Positions 8,027 to 16,896 of a stretch of DNA of 34,330 bases are shown in pieces. The DNA comes from Eubacteriales Family XIII. Incertae Sedis bacterium (GTDB lineage Bacteria; Bacillota; Clostridia; Peptostreptococcales; Anaerovoracaceae), in contig JAISAW010000102.1 of assembly GCA_031266515.1 (NCBI GenBank), forward strand, positions 1 through 34,330, in the 5' to 3' direction. The translations under genes and the position numbers were made by a program. Position 1 is the first letter of the stretch; every line of letters starts with the position of its first letter. The notes beneath the pieces are model-generated. The model had not been told where the DNA came from and searched no databases. It was given only the letters and a program-made list of their open reading frames with translations.

Positions 8027-8518
8027 ATGCTGTATGCCATAGGCGACAAAATAGTGTGCCCCATGCACGGGGCGGGGACTATTGAGGCCATAGAAGAGAG
8101 AACTGTCCGGGATGTATGTGTGAATTATTTTGTTTTCACCGCTGCGAGAGGCACTATGAAAATCCTGATCCCATGCGACAACCCAACGTCGATAGGCGTC
8201 CGCAGCATTATCAAAAAGTCCGAAGTGATCAAAGTCAAGGAAATCCTCAAAGCGACATCGTCAGAAATGACAAAGATCTGGAACAGAAGGTATCGGGACA
8301 ACATGGAAAAGCTCAAGACCGGCAGCATCATGAGCGTCTCAGAAGTGGTGAGGGACCTGATGAGGGTCGATTGCGAAAAAAAGCTTTCAACCGGCGAGAA
8401 AAAGATGCTTTTGAACGCCAAACAAATATTGATAAGCGAGCTTTCATTGGTCATGCAGAAGGAAGAATCAGAGCTCTGCGACCTGATTGAACGCAATGTT
8501 ATGAGTGTAGGGAAATAA
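8027..8518 (+). CDS. CarD/CdnL/TRCF-family RNA polymerase-binding regulator
   Basis: 163 residues. The N-terminal RNA polymerase-interaction domain (about 1-65) has the typical opening pattern Y-x-I-G-D-K-I-V-C-P-x-H-G-A-G. The remainder is helical and would form the CarD DNA-contacting domain. Family members bind the polymerase beta subunit and stabilise open promoter complexes, often at rRNA and housekeeping promoters. GAGAGGAG lies 8 bases before ATG 8027. The neighbours yacL and ispD are the usual clostridial context of carD. The palindrome over its own promoter suggests that its expression is controlled. Confidence 0.9.
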   Translation: MLYAIGDKIVCPMHGAGTIEAIEERTVRDVCVNYFVFTAARGTMKILIPCDNPTSIGVRSIIKKSEVIKVKEILKATSSEMTKIWNRRYRDNMEKLKTGSIMSVSEVVRDLMRVDCEKKLSTGEKKMLLNAKQILISELSLVMQKEESELCDLIERNVMSVGK

Positions 8519-8543
8519 AGGAGGCGAACCGGAAAAAGACGAA

Positions 8544-9680
8544 ATGTTAAAAAATTTAATTAGGATCCTGCTTACTTTCATAGGATTCTGGCTCGGATTC
8601 GGCCTTTTCGAATTCGTGAGGCTGCTCTCTCGAAAGACTGAGCTTTTTACTCTCCCGGATTTTTCGAACGTTGAGCTGAATGTACTGAGAATTGTATTCG
8701 GACTTATCTTCGCAATATTATTATTTTTATTTACTCCGGCGTTGACGAGACAGAGTTCCAGAATAGCCAAAGGGATCGAAAAAGAATTAAAACAGGTATC
8801 CGCGCATTACCTGATGGGAGGTATCGCGGGGGTCATAATAGCGTTGCTTGCAGCCTTCCTGATAAGCCCTGTAATGGGCAATATACAAAACCCCACTCTC
8901 GGGGCGGTGCTCTCTTTCATGCTTTACGCGATATTGATATGGGTAGGCTTTGTCGTAGGCACGAGGCGCATCAGCACGATATTCGCGGGCATGGTGGACA
9001 CCCGCATGAAGCTTGCGGACCGCGCGGAACGCCCGCAAAGCCCCCCTCCGCAGGGAGGCAAGAGGGCGGCACCGAAGATACTCGACACAAGCGTGATCAT
9101 AGATGGACGCGTGGCGGATATCCTCAAAACCGGGTTCGTCGAAGGCAAGATAGTCATTCCCGACTTCGTGCTTGTGGAGCTGCGCCATATCGCGGACTCG
9201 TCGGACGCACTCAAGCGCAACAGGGGCCGGCGCGGCCTTGACATCCTGAACAGGATACAGGAGGAGTTTGGCATTGAGATCCTGAACACGTCAAACGACA
9301 AAGGGCTGAAGGAAATCCCCGAGGTAGATGTCAAACTTCTGAAACTCGCGAAAAACATGAAAGGCGCCGTCGTGACCAATGACTTCAATTTGAACAAGGT
9401 CGCAAAGATACAGGGCGTCGGGGTCCTGAATATCAACGAGCTTGCGAATACCCTCAAGCCCGTGGTGCTGCCTGGCGAAGAGATGACCCTCTTCCTCGTG
9501 AAGGAAGGCAAGGAGCAGGGACAGGCTGTCGCTTACCTGGATGACGGGACCATGATAGTCGTAGAGGACGGCAAGCCGGAAATAGGAAAAGAAACGAGGG
9601 TCTCCGTGACAAGCGTCCTTCAGACTTCAGCCGGCCGCATGATATTTGCCAGGCTCAAACCTCATCATGCACGGAGATAA
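8544..9680 (+). CDS. Membrane PIN-TRAM domain protein (YacL-like)
   Basis: 378 residues. About four hydrophobic segments lie within the first 150 residues, followed by a PIN nuclease-fold domain starting near residue 180 (ILDTSVIIDGR, with a conserved acidic residue) and continuing through FVLVELRHIAD and VVTNDFNL. A TRAM RNA-binding domain spans about 315-375. The closest well-known relative is Bacillus YacL, whose substrate is not established; the PIN fold suggests an RNase. The best Shine-Dalgarno match, AAGGAGG at 8517-8523, is about 20 bases before ATG 8544, unusually far. No other in-frame start lies nearer, so initiation may be weak or depend on folding. It sits 25 bases after carD and its end overlaps ispDF. 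Confidence 0.9.
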   Translation: MLKNLIRILLTFIGFWLGFGLFEFVRLLSRKTELFTLPDFSNVELNVLRIVFGLIFAILLFLFTPALTRQSSRIAKGIEKELKQVSAHYLMGGIAGVIIALLAAFLISPVMGNIQNPTLGAVLSFMLYAILIWVGFVVGTRRISTIFAGMVDTRMKLADRAERPQSPPPQGGKRAAPKILDTSVIIDGRVADILKTGFVEGKIVIPDFVLVELRHIADSSDALKRNRGRRGLDILNRIQEEFGIEILNTSNDKGLKEIPEVDVKLLKLAKNMKGAVVTNDFNLNKVAKIQGVGVLNINELANTLKPVVLPGEEMTLFLVKEGKEQGQAVAYLDDGTMIVVEDGKPEIGKETRVSVTSVLQTSAGRMIFARLKPHHARR

Positions 9681-10998
9681 ACGCGTAACGGCCATCATAG
9701 CCGCAGGCGGGACAGGATCCCGGTTTGGCGCAGGCCAGCCCAAGCAATACCTGAAGGTTGGGCAGGTCAGCATCCTCGGGCGCTCACTTTCCGCATTTTT
9801 GGATGGCCGTGTGACAGATGCCGCAGTCATAGCCGTCCCTGAAGGGCTGGTCGGGTTTTCGGCGGACGTACTCCTTGAGGATTTTGGCGACGCATTTGTG
9901 GCCGGGCAAAAAAATGCCGGGCGAAAAGCGGGAGAAGCTGCGGAAACCATCCTTTCCGCCAAATGTTTGTACCTGGCTGCGGAGGATATGGCAAAGCCTG
10001 TGCTGATAGTCCCGGGCGGCAGCGACCGCACCGCTTCGGTGAAGGCCGCTTTAGACGCCCTGCGGGATGAAAAGGCTTTCCTCGCGGCGGGTGGCTCTTC
10101 CCCGTCTGACGGCTATGTGCTGATACACGACGCGGCGAGGCCGTACGTGAGCGAAGAGCTTATAAACAGCGTGGCTGACGCGGCGAGCATGTACGGTGCC
10201 GCAGTACCCTGCGTGGCTTTGAGGGATACCGTGTACAGAGCCTCCGAAGAAGGCTTTCCCGCATCGGTAGATGAGCTGTGCGACAGGAAAAGGCTTGCGG
10301 CTGCCCAGACGCCTCAGGGTTTCGCTTTCAGTGTCATAAGCGAGGCGCTGGACAGAGGGGCGGCGGAAGGCAAGGGTTTCACAGACGAAGGGTCTGCAGT
10401 GATCGAGTACGGAGGCCTCGTCAAGCTCGTTGAAGGCGACAGCGCAAATACCAAGATAACTACGGCCGATGATCTGGCGCATTCGGGCGGGGAGTACAGG
10501 GCTGGCATCGGGTTTGACGCCCATGCGTTCGGCCCCGCTGGTCTCGCCGATGCAGCCGATGTAAGTGAAGGCTTGATCCTCGGAGGGGTCGAGATCCCTT
10601 TCGAAAGACGGTTGGTAGGGCATTCCGATGCGGACGTACTGGCCCACGCCCTGATGGACGCCATCCTGGGCGCTGTGTCAAGGGGGGACATCGGATTGGT
10701 TTTCCCGGATACGGACGACCGTTACCTCGGCGCGTCGAGCATGGGCTTGCTGGACAAAACGCTCTTAATAATGAAGGAAGAGGGCTATTCCCTGGTAAAC
10801 GCGGATTTGACGCTTGTCGCGGAAAAACCCCGGCTCGCCCCTTATCGGCGTGAAATTATCGAAAAATTGGCCGCGGCGCTGGATGTCGACCCGAAAGCGG
10901 TGTCGATAAAAGCGACCACCACTGAAAAGCTTGGCTTTACAGGGCGGGAAGAAGGCATAGGCGCGCAGGCGGTCGTCATGCTCAGGAAAAGCAGATGA
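9667..10998 (+). CDS. ispDF: Bifunctional IspD-IspF (MEP pathway)
   Basis: A fusion of two non-consecutive enzymes of the methylerythritol phosphate route to isoprenoids: 2-C-methylerythritol 4-phosphate cytidylyltransferase (IspD, about residues 1-255) and 2-C-methylerythritol 2,4-cyclodiphosphate synthase (IspF, about 277-443). IspD shows the nucleotide-binding AAGGTGSRFG and the PKQYL motif. IspF shows the metal-binding GFDAH and HSDAD motifs and a C-terminal KATTTEKLGFTGR segment. The frame is open from 9646, but ATG 9667 is preferred; it overlaps the yacL-like stop by 14 bases and has only a weak ribosome-binding site, so coupling is likely. The IspD part carries short insertions relative to compact homologues, near residues 80-105 and around 140. 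Confidence 0.93.
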   Translation: MHGDKRVTAIIAAGGTGSRFGAGQPKQYLKVGQVSILGRSLSAFLDGRVTDAAVIAVPEGLVGFSADVLLEDFGDAFVAGQKNAGRKAGEAAETILSAKCLYLAAEDMAKPVLIVPGGSDRTASVKAALDALRDEKAFLAAGGSSPSDGYVLIHDAARPYVSEELINSVADAASMYGAAVPCVALRDTVYRASEEGFPASVDELCDRKRLAAAQTPQGFAFSVISEALDRGAAEGKGFTDEGSAVIEYGGLVKLVEGDSANTKITTADDLAHSGGEYRAGIGFDAHAFGPAGLADAADVSEGLILGGVEIPFERRLVGHSDADVLAHALMDAILGAVSRGDIGLVFPDTDDRYLGASSMGLLDKTLLIMKEEGYSLVNADLTLVAEKPRLAPYRREIIEKLAAALDVDPKAVSIKATTTEKLGFTGREEGIGAQAVVMLRKSR

Positions 10999-11020
10999 AG
11001 TTGTTGAAAGGAATGAATAT

Positions 11021-12766
11021 ATGAGAATGTCGGCAATGCACCTGAATACGCTTAGAGCGGCACCGGGCGACGCGGAAATCCCGAGCCACATCTGGTTGCT
11101 CCGCAGCGGGATGATCAGGCAGACAGTATCGGGAGTATATGCGTTCATGCCGCTCGGGTGGCGCACCGTCAGGAAGATAGAGCAGATCGTGAGGGAAGAG
11201 ATGGATCGCGCAGGCGCGCTTGAGCTTTCGACTTCCCCTGTGCAGCCCGCCGAGCTTTGGCATGAATCCGGCAGATGGCCGGTCTATGGCCCCGAGCTTT
11301 GGAGGCTGAAAGACAGGCATGGCAGAGAATTCGCCCTGGGGCCGACCGCTGAGGAAATAATGACCGATATCGTAAGAAGCGATATCACGTCATACCGGCA
11401 GCTCCCAGTCAACTTCTACCAGATCCAGCTGAAATACCGCGATGAGGCGAGGCCGCGCTACGGCCTCATCCGCAGCCGCGAATTCATAATGAAGGACGCC
11501 TATTCCTTTGACCGGGACGAAGCAGGGCTCGATGAGAGCTATCGGCTCATGAGGGACGCCTATACAAGGGTTTTCGAAAGATGTGGATTGGAGTTTTGGC
11601 CTGTGGCCGCCGACAACGGCCCCATCGGTGGAAGCGGCAGCGAAGAATTCATGGCGATAAGCGACGTTGGCGAAAGCGATATCATTTACTGTGACGCCTG
11701 CGATATGGCCGCCACCTCTGAGCAGGCCGTCGTCAAGGACGCCCCGGCGGAGACGGAGGCCGAGCTCGAACTGGAAGAAGTGCCGACCCCGGGTAAGAAA
11801 ACCATCGCTGACGTTGCGGGATTTTTGGAATTGCCCAGGGAAAAAACCCTGAAAGCGCTGCTCTTCCAGGTCTATGAGGACGAACCCGACGAAAGGGGCG
11901 AATACAGAATCAAAGAATACCTGGCGGTTTTCATCAGAGGCGACCGGGAGCTCAATATGGTGAAGCTCAGGAATGCCCTCGGCGGCATAGGCGAGCACCT
12001 CCTGGAGTTTGCCGACGAAAAGCTCATCGGAGAGGCTACCGGCAGTGTCGGAGGGTATACGGGGCCTGTGGGGCTGCACGATATACGCGTCATAGCCGAC
12101 AGCGAGGTCCCCGGGCTGAAAAACCTCTGCGCGGGCGCACTGCGGGAAGGCTTCCATTTAAAGAATGTGAACTACGGGCGCGACTGGACGGCTGAGACAG
12201 TCGTGGATTTGAAGCTCGCTTCAGCCGACGACGTATGCCCGGTTTGCGGAGCGCCCTTGAAGCAGGCAAAAGGCATTGAGGTCGGGCAGATATTCAAACT
12301 GGGCACCAGGTATTCGGACGCTATGGGTGCCTGCTACACCGATGAGAATATGAAGGAGCATCTTGTTTGGATGGGTTGCTATGGCATCGGCGTCACGAGG
12401 ACTATGGCGGCTGTGGCCGAACAGTCCCACGACGACAGGGGTATCATTTGGCCGCTGTCCGTCGCTCCCTGCCACGCGATAGTGCTGACGGCCAAACAGG
12501 GCGATACGGCGCAGGCTGAGTTGGCTGAGCGGATCTACAGCGAGCTGTCCGCCTCCGGTGTGGAGACGCTCCTGGACGACCGGGACGAACGGTTTGGCGT
12601 GAAGGCAAACGACGCCGATATTCTTGGGATACCTATCAGGATTACGGTAGGGAAGAAGGCCGAGGAGGGTGTGGTCGAGTATAAGCTGCGCACACAGGGC
12701 GGATTTGAAGAGGTTTGCCCCGAAGAGGCGATAGAAAGGGCAAGAAATGCCGTCGCATCCATATAG
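11021..12766 (+). CDS. proS: Prolyl-tRNA synthetase, bacterial type
   Basis: Class II synthetase for tRNA-Pro, 581 residues. The catalytic core has [11 protein letters not shown] near residue 105, a motif 2 region [18 protein letters not shown], and motif 3 near residue 470 ([15 protein letters not shown]). The insertion (YbaK-like) editing domain found in bacterial-type ProRS lies at about 235-385, and a C-terminal anticodon-binding domain follows. GAAAGGA is spaced correctly before ATG 11021. It begins 22 bases after ispDF, as part of the carD-yacL-ispDF-proS run. Confidence 0.96.
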   Translation: MRMSAMHLNTLRAAPGDAEIPSHIWLLRSGMIRQTVSGVYAFMPLGWRTVRKIEQIVREEMDRAGALELSTSPVQPAELWHESGRWPVYGPELWRLKDRHGREFALGPTAEEIMTDIVRSDITSYRQLPVNFYQIQLKYRDEARPRYGLIRSREFIMKDAYSFDRDEAGLDESYRLMRDAYTRVFERCGLEFWPVAADNGPIGGSGSEEFMAISDVGESDIIYCDACDMAATSEQAVVKDAPAETEAELELEEVPTPGKKTIADVAGFLELPREKTLKALLFQVYEDEPDERGEYRIKEYLAVFIRGDRELNMVKLRNALGGIGEHLLEFADEKLIGEATGSVGGYTGPVGLHDIRVIADSEVPGLKNLCAGALREGFHLKNVNYGRDWTAETVVDLKLASADDVCPVCGAPLKQAKGIEVGQIFKLGTRYSDAMGACYTDENMKEHLVWMGCYGIGVTRTMAAVAEQSHDDRGIIWPLSVAPCHAIVLTAKQGDTAQAELAERIYSELSASGVETLLDDRDERFGVKANDADILGIPIRITVGKKAEEGVVEYKLRTQGGFEEVCPEEAIERARNAVASI

Positions 12767-13262
12767 CCTCAGAGAGGACCGCCGGACCTGGGCCGGAGGG
12801 GTACGCGCCATCATCCCCGACGGGGACGGCAGGATACTGATGATAAGACAGAAGGTCAGGGGTCTTGACATATGGCTGCCGCCGGGCGGTTATGTGGATC
12901 CGGGGGAAACGTCAAGAGCCGCTGCGGTGCGCGAAGCCAAAGAGGAAACAGGCCTTGATGTACGGGTGAAGAGGCTGCTCTGGCACGTTGAAGACGTGGA
13001 AGGCGACGACCAGTTTTTCGTGATTTACTATCTGGCGGAAGCGACAGGCGGCGAACTTGCCCTTGGCAGCGACCCGGAGTTTGACGCGGAGCACCAGATA
13101 CTGAATGGCATAGGCTTTTTTTCAAGGGAAGAGCTTGGAGCACTGGAACATGTATATCCGCATTTTCTGGCAGAGGGCCTTTGGGAAGAGCTGGAAAGAG
13201 CCGATGCGGCAGATTGTTACCGTGAAGGCTCAAAAATGGTCGAAAAAGGGACGCAATTTTAA
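12747..13262 (+). CDS. NUDIX hydrolase
   Basis: 171 residues with a complete Nudix box at 48-70: Gly48, Glu54, Arg62-Glu63, Glu66-Glu67 and Gly69. The family hydrolyses nucleoside diphosphates linked to another moiety; the substrate cannot be told from this sequence. The start ATG at 12747 lies inside the proS 3' end, a 20-base overlap, with AAAGG about 9 bases before it, so it is likely co-translated with proS. It is the last gene of the carD-proS run and is followed by a terminator-like hairpin that begins within its final codons. Confidence 0.88.
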   Translation: MPSHPYSLREDRRTWAGGVRAIIPDGDGRILMIRQKVRGLDIWLPPGGYVDPGETSRAAAVREAKEETGLDVRVKRLLWHVEDVEGDDQFFVIYYLAEATGGELALGSDPEFDAEHQILNGIGFFSREELGALEHVYPHFLAEGLWEELERADAADCYREGSKMVEKGTQF

Positions 13263-13279
13263 ATAATTACGTCCTTTTC
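13242..13279 (+). terminator. Terminator-like hairpin after the NUDIX gene
   Basis: GAAAAAGGGACG (13242-13253) pairs with CGTCCTTTTC (13270-13279), with two single-base bulges and an AT-rich loop. The stem begins inside the coding region. The A-run on one arm and T-run on the other are typical of intrinsic terminators that can work in both directions. Confidence 0.5.
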
Positions 13280-13303
13280 AGGTTAAAAAGCTCACATTTT
13301 CGA

Positions 13304-13325
13304 TTGTATACAAATTCACATTTGT
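13304..13325. promoter_or_regulatory. Overlapping palindromes, possible operator
   Basis: TTGTATACAA (13304-13313) is a perfect 10-bp palindrome. It overlaps the inverted repeat ACAAAT-TCAC-ATTTGT (13310-13325). They lie about 90 bases upstream of the proposed -35 of the NlpC/P60 gene. Confidence 0.3.
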
Positions 13326-13358
13326 CTCCGTTGTGCCCATGGGTTTCGTTTAAAATTC

Positions 13359-13387
13359 AACGTTTAGAGGGTTTTCAACTATGTGAA
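13359..13387 (+). repeat. Dispersed short intergenic repeat, copy 2
   Basis: AACGTTTAGAG, six bases, CAAC, one base, ATGTGAA. This matches the minus-strand sequence at 1691-1720 in order and almost in spacing. It lies just upstream of the promoter of the NlpC/P60 gene. Confidence 0.5.
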
Positions 13388-13414
13388 GCCTGTGCGAAAA
13401 CGTCTGCGCTTTCA

Positions 13415-13444
13415 TTGACCGGCTCTGTAGCGGCAATGTAACAT
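13415..13444 (+). promoter_or_regulatory. Promoter of the NlpC/P60 gene; start at the ATG predicted
   Basis: TTGACC (13415-13420) and TAACAT (13439-13444) are separated by 18 bases. The first transcribed base, normally about 7 bases past the -10, falls on A13451 of the start codon, so the mRNA would have no 5' untranslated region. Confidence 0.5.
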
Positions 13445-13450
13445 TAGCCC

Positions 13451-15121
13451 ATGCATAGTTCTGACGAAACTGAAAACAAAATCAATGCGCGCAAGGCTCT
13501 GGCCGAGAGACGCGCGAGACGCAGGGCGAACGCCGGGGTTGAGCCCTTATCTGCGTCCAAAGCTGTTCCCGTTCCTGAAAAAGCCGAGAGCAAGGGCGAT
13601 GCCCCTGTTGTCGTTGCGGCCGTTTTGGATGAGAGGGAAGCCGTTTCAAAGAAACCTGGACGCAAACCCGGCCGCAGGGAAAAATCCATCATCAAGAGCG
13701 AAAAAAGCAAAAATAGGCCTGGAGGGCCAAAGGCCCGTATATCCCGCAAGACCAAGTGGATCGGTTCGGCTACCGGTGTGGCTGTCGCCGCAGTGGGGCT
13801 TGCGCTGTTTATTTCCATAGGGCAGCCGGCTGTCGCCGTCATAATGGATGGCGAGGTCATCGGCTATGCGGAAGACGAAGCACAGTACAACAGCATACTT
13901 GAGCGCGCCAGGACGAGCATCTCAGAGGAAAGCTACGGCGCGGACATAAATATTGACCAGAATAAGATAGAAGTAAAAAATACGTACGTCACCAAGGCGC
14001 GCGCTCTGGATAAGGTCGAGAATGACGAGCTTGTCAATGCCCTCAAACAAAACGACGCCGTCGAGGCTGATGCCTATGTCATAGAAGTCAACGGAAAGCC
14101 TCTCGCCACACTGGCGAAAAGGTCGGACGCCAATTCTGTCCTGAGCGACATCAAGGAGAGGTACAAGAGCGACGATCCGAAAGCCACCGGCGATTTCCGC
14201 GAAGAGATACTCGTAAAGAACGAAGCGTCTGATATCACTGAAATATCTGACGTGAGTTCGGCTGTCGATTATCTGCTGACCGGCGGCAAGGAATCGGATA
14301 AGTACGTGGTGGAATCAGGCGATACTGTTTGGGGCATTGCGAATGAAAAGGGCATCGCGGTCGAAGATATCGCGGCGACAAACCCGGACATAGATATAAG
14401 CAATATACATCTGGGGGACGAACTGCTTTTGGCCAAGGTAGAGCCGATCGTCCACTATGAGTCGACCGGCGAGGAAACCACTGTTGAAGCGATCCCGTTT
14501 GAGACTGTCAACCAGGAGAGCGCAGACATATATGAGGGCGAAACCAAAGTGGCGCAGGAAGGCGTGAACGGCGAGAAAAGCGTGACGAAAACCGTCGTCC
14601 GTGTGAACGGCGAGGTCGCGTCAGCCGAAGTCATAAGCGAGGCCATCGTCTCCGAGCCCACGCAGAAGATAGTGCAGGTTGGTACGAAGAAAAAGCCTGT
14701 GGCGTCGGTCCCCTCGCAAAAGGCCCCGTCCACAGGGGGAAGCAGCACGTCCAAAGACTATAACGTAGCGCTCGGGAATGGCGTTGTAGCCGATGTACAG
14801 AAATTCATCGGAGTCCCGTACGTATACGGAGGCAGCACCCCGTCCGGCTTCGATTGCTCGGGGCTTGTCCAATATGTGTACAGGGCGAACGGCATAAGCA
14901 TACCCAGGACTGCTGCGGCGATAAGCGGGCAGGGCAGCTATGTATCGCTCGACCAGGCCCAGCCCGGCGATATCCTCTGCTGGGGCGGCAAGGGGAGTTC
15001 ATACCACGTCGCCATCTATATTGGAGGCGGCACATACGTACACGCTCCCGAACCGGGGACTTCAGTGAGATACCAAAATCTGAGCTACGGTACCGGGCCC
15101 AAGTTCGCAGTAAGGTTCTAA
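13451..15121 (+). CDS. Membrane-anchored cell-wall hydrolase, LysM-G5-NlpC/P60
   Basis: 556 residues. A basic cytoplasmic N-terminus of about 95 residues precedes a single membrane segment at about 100-122. An extracytoplasmic region of repeated V-I-x-G-Y-x-x-D-E type follows, then LysM (about 288-335, starting KYVVESGDTVWGIA), G5 (about 335-412), and a C-terminal NlpC/P60 peptidase. The catalytic triad is Cys469 (FDCSGLV), His519 (SYHVAIYIG) and His531. NlpC/P60 domains cut peptidoglycan stem peptides; LysM and G5 bind glycans. No Shine-Dalgarno sequence precedes ATG 13451, and the promoter places the transcript start on the ATG. The next gene has the same architecture with a different catalytic domain. 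Confidence 0.93.
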   Translation: MHSSDETENKINARKALAERRARRRANAGVEPLSASKAVPVPEKAESKGDAPVVVAAVLDEREAVSKKPGRKPGRREKSIIKSEKSKNRPGGPKARISRKTKWIGSATGVAVAAVGLALFISIGQPAVAVIMDGEVIGYAEDEAQYNSILERARTSISEESYGADINIDQNKIEVKNTYVTKARALDKVENDELVNALKQNDAVEADAYVIEVNGKPLATLAKRSDANSVLSDIKERYKSDDPKATGDFREEILVKNEASDITEISDVSSAVDYLLTGGKESDKYVVESGDTVWGIANEKGIAVEDIAATNPDIDISNIHLGDELLLAKVEPIVHYESTGEETTVEAIPFETVNQESADIYEGETKVAQEGVNGEKSVTKTVVRVNGEVASAEVISEAIVSEPTQKIVQVGTKKKPVASVPSQKAPSTGGSSTSKDYNVALGNGVVADVQKFIGVPYVYGGSTPSGFDCSGLVQYVYRANGISIPRTAAAISGQGSYVSLDQAQPGDILCWGGKGSSYHVAIYIGGGTYVHAPEPGTSVRYQNLSYGTGPKFAVRF

Positions 15122-15140
15122 CAGAAAAAAAACGGACAGG

Positions 15141-15166
15141 AGAGGATGCGGTTTGGCATCCTCTTG
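15141..15166 (+). terminator. Weak terminator-like hairpin between the two hydrolase genes
   Basis: AGAGGATGC (15141-15149) pairs perfectly with GCATCCTCT (15156-15164) around a six-base loop. Only a short, interrupted T-stretch follows, so it may attenuate rather than fully stop transcription into the next gene. Confidence 0.45.
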
Positions 15167-15231
15167 TATAGAGGTGGCTATTCAGGCAAACGCAGTATTT
15201 TTTTTCGAGTAGGCACATAAAGAGTGGAAGT

Positions 15232-16695
15232 ATGAAACTGAAGATTACCCGCAGCAAACAGCGAGCTCTTCGCAGAAAAAAAGAATACATAAAGACCTTC
15301 CCCGAGAGGATGCGCTACAGGCGCCTGCGTCTGAAAAGGTCTCTGCTCCTTTCCCTTTTGAGGACTCTTGAGAGCCCGAAGAGGCTTATCCTGAGCCTTG
15401 GCGGCATAACGGCCGTGTCTGCCGGAGCCGTAGCGATAGCGCTTTTCATCATCGGTTCGCAGTATCTCGCGGTTTCCTTCAACGATAAAGTGATCGGCTA
15501 TGTCAAGGATGAAGCCGAGTACAATGCGGTGCTCGAACAGGCAAAACAGAGCATATCCAGGGAGTACGGAGACGCTGAAGTAGTGCTCGAAGCCGACGTG
15601 CAGCTCAGGAGGGAATTCATCCCCGTCAAGGATGATGTGACGCCGCTCGTAGATGAAGACGTGAAAGGCATCCTCGAAGAGACGAGCAGCGTACTCGCGA
15701 ATGCCTGGTTTGTCAGGGTTGACGACAATGTCCGCGTGAAGGTTGCGACGGAGGACGACGCAAAAGCCTTGACAGAGGCGATCGAGGCAAGATTTGCCCC
15801 CGCCGATCCGAAGGCCGAAAAGGCATTTTTTGAAAAAATTGACTACGAGGCAGCCCAGACGCGGATCTCGGAGCTGAAGACAGTCGACGAGGCTGTGGAG
15901 GTGCTGCTCAGCGGAGGCGTACAGCAGGAGCTTTACACTGTCCAGGAGGGGGATACTGCGTGGGATGTCGGACAGGCGCAGGGCCTGTCCCAGGAACAGC
16001 TCGCGGAAGCGAACCCCGGGCTGGATCTGGAGAGCCTTTACCCCGGCGACGAACTCAAGCTCAAAGTCATCACGCCTTTTGTGCATTATCAGACAAAGGG
16101 TATAGAGGAAGGCTTCGAGCCGATCCCCTTCGAGGTGATAGAGGAGAAGGCCGGTACTCTCTATGAAGGGCAGAGCCGGACGAAGACCGAAGGCGTCCAG
16201 GGCGAGCGCTATGTGACGAGAGACGTGACGCGGGTCAACGGGGAAGTCACGGAAGCGGCCGAGCTGGCTTCCTCTGTGACGAAAGAGCCGTCAGCAAAAG
16301 TGGTGCAGATCGGTACGAAGAAAAGATACGGGGCCACGGGCAGGCTCGGCAGGCCGCTGAACTCATATACCCTCACGCAGGCGTACAGAGGCGGCGGGCA
16401 CAGCGGCCTTGATATGGCCGCGCCGACAGGGACCCCCATCTATGCCGCAGACGGGGGCATCGTCTCTTTCGCGGGCAGCTCGGGTTCCTACGGCAACTAT
16501 ATAACGATAAACCACGGAAACGGCATGACGACTTCTTACGGCCACTGCAATTCTATCAATGTAAGATCCGGCCAGACGGTCGCAAAGGGGCAACAGATAG
16601 GCACGGTCGGGTCTACCGGCCGGTCAACAGGTCCTCACCTGCATTTCGAAGTGACTGTAGGCGGAAGCTACGTCAACCCCGCAAATTATATTTAA
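15232..16695 (+). CDS. Membrane-anchored cell-wall hydrolase, LysM-G5-M23
   Basis: 487 residues. A basic cytoplasmic N-terminus leads to one membrane segment at about 62-85, then an extracytoplasmic spacer, LysM (about 233-280, LYTVQEGDTAWDVG), G5 (about 280-362) and a C-terminal M23 metallopeptidase (about 375-487). M23 zinc ligands are visible as H-x3-D in GHSGLDMA and in the HLHFE motif, with a further His in SYGHC. M23 enzymes are endopeptidases on peptidoglycan cross-bridges or stem peptides. The gene follows the NlpC/P60 paralogue by 110 bases. The ribosome-binding site (GAGTGGA) is weak. The two genes look like a duplication in which the catalytic domain was exchanged. Confidence 0.94.
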   Translation: MKLKITRSKQRALRRKKEYIKTFPERMRYRRLRLKRSLLLSLLRTLESPKRLILSLGGITAVSAGAVAIALFIIGSQYLAVSFNDKVIGYVKDEAEYNAVLEQAKQSISREYGDAEVVLEADVQLRREFIPVKDDVTPLVDEDVKGILEETSSVLANAWFVRVDDNVRVKVATEDDAKALTEAIEARFAPADPKAEKAFFEKIDYEAAQTRISELKTVDEAVEVLLSGGVQQELYTVQEGDTAWDVGQAQGLSQEQLAEANPGLDLESLYPGDELKLKVITPFVHYQTKGIEEGFEPIPFEVIEEKAGTLYEGQSRTKTEGVQGERYVTRDVTRVNGEVTEAAELASSVTKEPSAKVVQIGTKKRYGATGRLGRPLNSYTLTQAYRGGGHSGLDMAAPTGTPIYAADGGIVSFAGSSGSYGNYITINHGNGMTTSYGHCNSINVRSGQTVAKGQQIGTVGSTGRSTGPHLHFEVTVGGSYVNPANYI

Positions 16696-16896
16696 GCGGA
16701 CTTAGGGACTGTTTGGAAATAACCTTTACATCTTGCTTGCCTTTTAATCACTACGAAAACCTACGAAAAGATTTTAGGACAAAAATGGCAGATTTATGTT
16801 TATTCATGAAGAAAAGAGAGTAAAATAGCCATATGGTGAAATAAAGCTTGAAGCAAAATGATAACCGCGAAACCTTGAGGGACAGGGAGAGGGCGC
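16696..16896. other. Intergenic region with short repeats upstream of the giant gene
   Basis: This stretch has no gene. It holds AGGGACTGT plus 11 more bases (16704-16723) resembling 29023-29042, and ACCTACGAAAAGATTT (16759-16774) identical to 25822-25837. TTTAATCACT (16743-16752) also recurs at 25835-25844. A poor promoter-like TAAAAT lies at 16821-16826. GGGAGAGGG just before 16897 is the ribosome-binding site of the giant gene. Confidence 0.5.

Noticed and set aside
13263-13450. c-di-AMP (ydaO-type) riboswitch upstream of the NlpC/P60 gene
   Set aside because: Cell-wall hydrolase genes often carry this riboswitch, but I do not find its conserved sequence blocks, and the promoter lies too close to the start codon to leave room for a leader.
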